Origin: Vreelandella arcis
GTDB taxonomy: Bacteria; Pseudomonadota; Gammaproteobacteria; Pseudomonadales; Halomonadaceae
Assembly: GCF_900103865.1 (NCBI RefSeq)
Contig: NZ_FNII01000008.1
Location: forward strand, 1 to 64,000
Length of the DNA: 64,000 nucleotides
Direction of reading: 5' to 3'
In this document: piece after piece, positions 61,901 to 64,000 of the stretch
Layout of the letters: each line of letters starts with the position of its first letter
How positions within the stretch are numbered: position 1 is the first letter of the stretch
Notes under the pieces: model-generated
Databases searched by the model: none
Seen by the model: only the letters and a program-made list of their open reading frames with translations
Told to the model about the DNA's origin: nothing
Translations under genes and position numbers: made by a program

Positions 61901-62063
61901 TCAGGCGCGCTTTATGATTCCTATGGCCATCTCGCTAGGCTTTGGCATGCTCTTCGCGACGCTGATTCTGTTGATTTTGGTGCCCTGCCTCTATCTTAGC
62001 CTTGAGAATCTTCGCGAACGCTTGAAAGCCCCACCTCAGCCTGATTCACCAGGAGCCCGCTAA
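58965..62063 (+). CDS. RND-family efflux permease
   Basis: The 1032-residue permease has twelve membrane helices and two large periplasmic loops. The first repeat contains the proton-relay pair in FIIALGIVVDDAIMVGENIY (two aspartates). The second repeat reads LSGVVINDALVLIDYANRKRREGM, where AcrB has its lysine K940; here that position is asparagine followed by aspartate, so the relay differs from AcrB. It starts 4 bases inside the adaptor stop and its stop overlaps the sensor kinase start by one base. Confidence 0.93.
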   Translation: MMRKGPLAWMVDHGVAPNLLMVLFIVGGLMASLAIKKEIFPDFETEVVQVTISYPGATPEDIEQSLLLPVEAAISDVEGIDELTASASEGSANVSATLVDGIDVMRAYQDIQQAVNAITTLPSAADPPRFTLSGRAHSVLSLQVYGQTDLGTLHDVAENVRADLQATDGLSRAELSGNRDREIQVLLDDEAIERYGLDHQALASVIGEEALDLASGQLTTDEGEWLIRYQGRRHNAADFAELPVLTSTQGAPIRLGEIAEVREGFADTDREEFYNGQPSLSVNVYQIGDQTPTSISEAVNGELERLRAGLPEGVSLAVSRDNSEVYEDRLGLLLKNAWMGLALVLVLMALFLEARLAFWVTLGIPTAFLGAMLFLPWIGVSLNLMSMFAFIIALGIVVDDAIMVGENIYSYREEGYSLRDAAVKGAGEIATPLTFAILSNIVAFLPLLFLPGFLGLIFATVPVVVITVFLISWAEALFILPAHLAHSRKPRQTPKWQRPLEALRQRLQGGLHHFIYHQFEPFLQRALNARLLTVALGIFILLVALAWSMSGRLGFSLMSRVESDQVQATVTLPIGSHISVSRELSDQLLAAAEALSEREPSLAFSSTRSRLDGESLEVRLDIAQDSLAEWPPSRIARDWRTLSGDLLGAQSVRFESDVGGPGSGAALSLRLSHPDTQVLEAAANQLADSLGNYGLTDIDSGLGDGKPQLEMRLSSEGRSLGLTGSDLAQALRGPLQGATALEQFVGRSEISVEVKLPSDSRNSLNDLYQLPVRTPDGLSVPLSRVADITLSQASSGLQRINGRRIITVTADAEDGLAINQVLATLQDDIFPDLENNWPGLEVSMGGRQQDTADNLATLRTAMWLMIAALYALLAIPFRSYLQPLLVMAAIPFGIVGAIGGHMLMGFGLSIISLLGMLALSGVVINDALVLIDYANRKRREGMAAREAIVAAATRRLRPIMMTTLTTFLGLAPMILETSRQARFMIPMAISLGFGMLFATLILLILVPCLYLSLENLRERLKAPPQPDSPGAR

Positions 62064-63484
62064 TGTCCTCGCGCTTATCACGCTTTGCCCGAGGTCGTGT
62101 CGGCTGGCGCTTTTCGCGACTGGGACTGAAACTGTTCTTGATTATTCTGAGCGTCAACGTGGCGATCTCCGCCGGGGTCTTTATGGCGGTGTCGTTCAGC
62201 ATCGACCGCGGCTTTCTCGATTACCTTAGCCAGGCTCAGGAGCGCCGGGCCACCCTACTGGCCGACAGCTTGGTCAACCGCTGGCAACCCGGGCAAAGCT
62301 GGGAGTGGCTGGAGCGCTCGCCGGAGCGCTGGTCGATGGTGGTGCGCCACGCGCTGGGCCGGGAGCGTAGCGATCGCCCCAGCCCCCTAGGCGAAGCGCA
62401 GGACTTCGTACTCCGCGATGCCGAACAGCGCTTCGTTGTGACGCCACGTCACACCGGCGAGGGTAAGAGCGATTGGCATTGGCTCACCCTACGTAGCGGC
62501 AATCAGGTGATTGGTGAACTGGGATTTCGTCCTCCCGTGCAAATCATGGAGCGCATGGAAAATCGTTTTCTCGAACGTCAGCAGCGTAACTTGCTGATTA
62601 TTGTCGTCTCGCTAGGGGTGGCTTCGCTATTATTGGCCGGTGGCCTTTCCTGGTGGCTGGGGCGGCGCACCCGCGCACTGGCGACCGCCACTCGGCGACT
62701 AACCGAGGGCGATTACCAAAGCCGCCTTCCGGAACGCGGCCGTGATGAGCTTTCACGGCTAGCGAGGGATTTCAACGTATTAGCCGCCACCCTAGAAGCC
62801 AGCCGTAATGCCCGGGCCCGCTGGGTGTCCGACACGGCCCACGAACTGCGCACCCCGCTAGCCGTGCTGCGCGGGGAAATTGAAGCCATGCAGGACGGCA
62901 TTCGTCCGCTGAACCACGATAGCCTGGCGTCTCTCAGGCAGGAAGTCGATCAGCTAGAGCGCCTGGTCGCCGACCTGCGCTTGCTCTCGCAAAGCGATGC
63001 CGGTGCACTGGGTATCCAGCTGGCGCCGCTTAATCTCAGCGACACCTTAGCGGGTCGTCTGGACGATGCCGAACGCTGGCTGAAGGAGAGCCATTTGAGC
63101 TTAACCCAGCAGATCGCCCCGAACGTGATGATTCGCGGCGACGCCCAACGCCTGCGACAGCTGTGGGATAACCTGCTAGATAACAGCTGTGCCTACACCG
63201 ACTCCCCTGGCTCGCTTAACGTCACCTTGGCCTGCGAGAGAAACGAAGCAGTGGTGACCTGGCAAGACAGCGCCCCGGGCGTTCCGGACAGCGAGCTTGC
63301 CCGACTCACCGAGCGGCTTTACCGGGTGGAAGGCTCGCGCAGCCGCGCCAGCGGCGGCAGCGGCTTGGGGCTGTCGATTGCCAGCGCCCTGGCGCATGCC
63401 CACGACGGCAGCCTTTCAGCCTCCCACTCGATGCTGGGCGGGTTATGCTGGACGCTACGTTTTCCGCTGTTAAACGATCATTAA
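62063..63484 (+). CDS. BaeS-like sensor histidine kinase
   Basis: The 473-residue kinase has two membrane helices (about residues 23-45 and 172-198) framing a periplasmic sensor, a HAMP domain (RRTRALATATRRLTEGDYQSRLPERGRDELSRLARDFN), the H-box WVSDTAHELRTPLAVLRGEIEAMQDG, the N-box LRQLWDNLLDNSCAYTDSPG and the G-box GGSGLGLSIASALAHAHDG. It is translationally coupled to the RND permease and precedes a response regulator, the BaeSR envelope-stress and efflux-control arrangement. Confidence 0.93.
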   Translation: MSSRLSRFARGRVGWRFSRLGLKLFLIILSVNVAISAGVFMAVSFSIDRGFLDYLSQAQERRATLLADSLVNRWQPGQSWEWLERSPERWSMVVRHALGRERSDRPSPLGEAQDFVLRDAEQRFVVTPRHTGEGKSDWHWLTLRSGNQVIGELGFRPPVQIMERMENRFLERQQRNLLIIVVSLGVASLLLAGGLSWWLGRRTRALATATRRLTEGDYQSRLPERGRDELSRLARDFNVLAATLEASRNARARWVSDTAHELRTPLAVLRGEIEAMQDGIRPLNHDSLASLRQEVDQLERLVADLRLLSQSDAGALGIQLAPLNLSDTLAGRLDDAERWLKESHLSLTQQIAPNVMIRGDAQRLRQLWDNLLDNSCAYTDSPGSLNVTLACERNEAVVTWQDSAPGVPDSELARLTERLYRVEGSRSRASGGSGLGLSIASALAHAHDGSLSASHSMLGGLCWTLRFPLLNDH

Positions 63485-63514
63485 TCCCGATACTTTTCTT
63501 CAAGTGAGCTTGCC

Positions 63515-64000
63515 ATGATGGATAACGCCTCTTTACTGGTCGTTGAAGATGAACCCAAGATTGCCCGTCTAATGGCGGATTATCTGACCACCCATGGCTT
63601 CGAGGTCACCACCCTGGATCACGGCGACCATGTGATGCCGTGGCTGGCGAAGCAGGCTCCCAGCCTGATACTGCTGGATCTGATGCTGCCCGGCAAAGAC
63701 GGCCTAACGCTATGCCGCGAGATCCGCCAGCAGTGGCCGCATATCGCGATTATTATGGTGACCGCCAAGGTCGAAGAAGTGGATCGCCTGCTGGGGTTGG
63801 AACTAGGCGCCGATGACTATATCTGCAAGCCATTCAGCCCGCGCGAAGTGGTTGCCCGAGTAAAAGCCGTACTACGCCGCAGTCAGGCGGCCGCCGAGCC
63901 AGCTCCACCAGCGGCCGGCAACGCGCCGGTCACACTGGATGAAGACGGCTGGCAAGCGCTAGCCAACGGCCAGGACTTAGGGCTGACCGCGGTCGAGTTC
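63515..64000 (+). CDS. OmpR-family response regulator, BaeR type (partial, runs off the window)
   Basis: The open frame continues to the last base, giving the first 162 codons. The receiver domain is LLVVEDEPKIARLMADYLTTHGFEV, with the phospho-acceptor aspartate in ILLDLMLPGKDGLTLC and the conserved K in IMVTAKVEEVDRLLGLELGADDYICKPFSPREVVARVKAVLRR. The start of the winged-helix domain follows (TLDEDGWQALANGQDLGLTAVEF). It is 30 bases after the sensor kinase stop and would control this efflux operon. Two ATG codons (63515, 63518) are adjacent. Confidence 0.94.
   Translation, partial: MMDNASLLVVEDEPKIARLMADYLTTHGFEVTTLDHGDHVMPWLAKQAPSLILLDLMLPGKDGLTLCREIRQQWPHIAIIMVTAKVEEVDRLLGLELGADDYICKPFSPREVVARVKAVLRRSQAAAEPAPPAAGNAPVTLDEDGWQALANGQDLGLTAVEF

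Noticed and set aside
1-64000. tRNA, rRNA, integrase, phage or insertion-sequence genes
   Set aside because: Looked for on both strands; nothing recognisable was found, though I could not run a tRNA scan.

Overview
The window looks like chromosome of a halophilic gammaproteobacterium of the Halomonas type. The strongest pointer is a complete ectoine-degradation locus (doeA, doeB, doeX, doeC, doeD), supported by the style of the metK, prfC, pncAB, lysO, OsmC-YcaO and BaeSR/RND genes. Most of the DNA is GC-rich and tightly coding. The first ~3.7 kb reads visibly more AT-rich. I saw no rRNA, tRNA, CRISPR array, insertion sequence or prophage gene.

Layout. 1-3.8 kb: end of metK, an ABM-domain monooxygenase, luxS, a short DksA/TraR-like zinc finger, an unknown small protein and prfC. 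3.8-10.1 kb: helD, an unknown protein, cfa, a tandem UspA protein and a SulP anion transporter. 10.1-17 kb: NAD-type isocitrate dehydrogenase, a Zn/Cd/Pb P-type ATPase with its divergent MerR regulator and a well-preserved 19-bp-spacer MerR promoter, a ZIP transporter, a TetR regulator and a secreted rhodanese.

17-26 kb is the most unusual part. A 763-residue protein fuses a tubulin-tyrosine-ligase-like ATP-grasp domain to a PqqD-like peptide-recognition domain and a third domain resembling a P-loop-less HPr kinase. It is followed by a small peptide with a hydrophobic leader and a Glu/Gly-rich tail resembling the C-terminal tail of eukaryotic tubulin. A second, paralogous peptide with a (AEGE)n tail lies 5 kb on. 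Around them are a DinB-like protein, DUF302, two DoxX-type membrane proteins, a YiiX-type amidase, an AhpD-like protein, an EthD protein, an ECF sigma factor, a small zinc-finger anti-sigma-like protein and a DUF3047 protein. A shared bipartite element (TGTAARS-N17-ACYNAN) stands before four transcription units of this region, including the ligase. My inference is an ECF-controlled peptide-modification system in which the ligase adds amino acids to the acidic tails before or during export. I know of no description of it, but I could not search.

26-34 kb: a soluble PAS-PAS chemoreceptor, a Na/Ca-exchanger-like protein with an altered first ion repeat, a 1-Cys peroxiredoxin, a CNNM/CorC protein, a Cache-PAS-GGDEF cyclase and a second, diverged copy of the ABM-luxS pair. 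34-42 kb: the doe genes, interrupted by an oppositely oriented membrane GGDEF gene. 42-50 kb: ghrA, pncA-pncB, DUF3108-lysO, asparaginase and an AgcS symporter. 50-57 kb: OsmC-YcaO, TetR/FabF, LysR/oxidoreductase, an XRE regulator and a NemR-like TetR. 57.7 kb to the end: an RND efflux operon with a BaeS-like kinase and a response regulator cut off by the window edge.

All family calls come from reading the translated sequence by eye. Start codons were chosen by ribosome-binding site and expected family length, and are noted where they matter.
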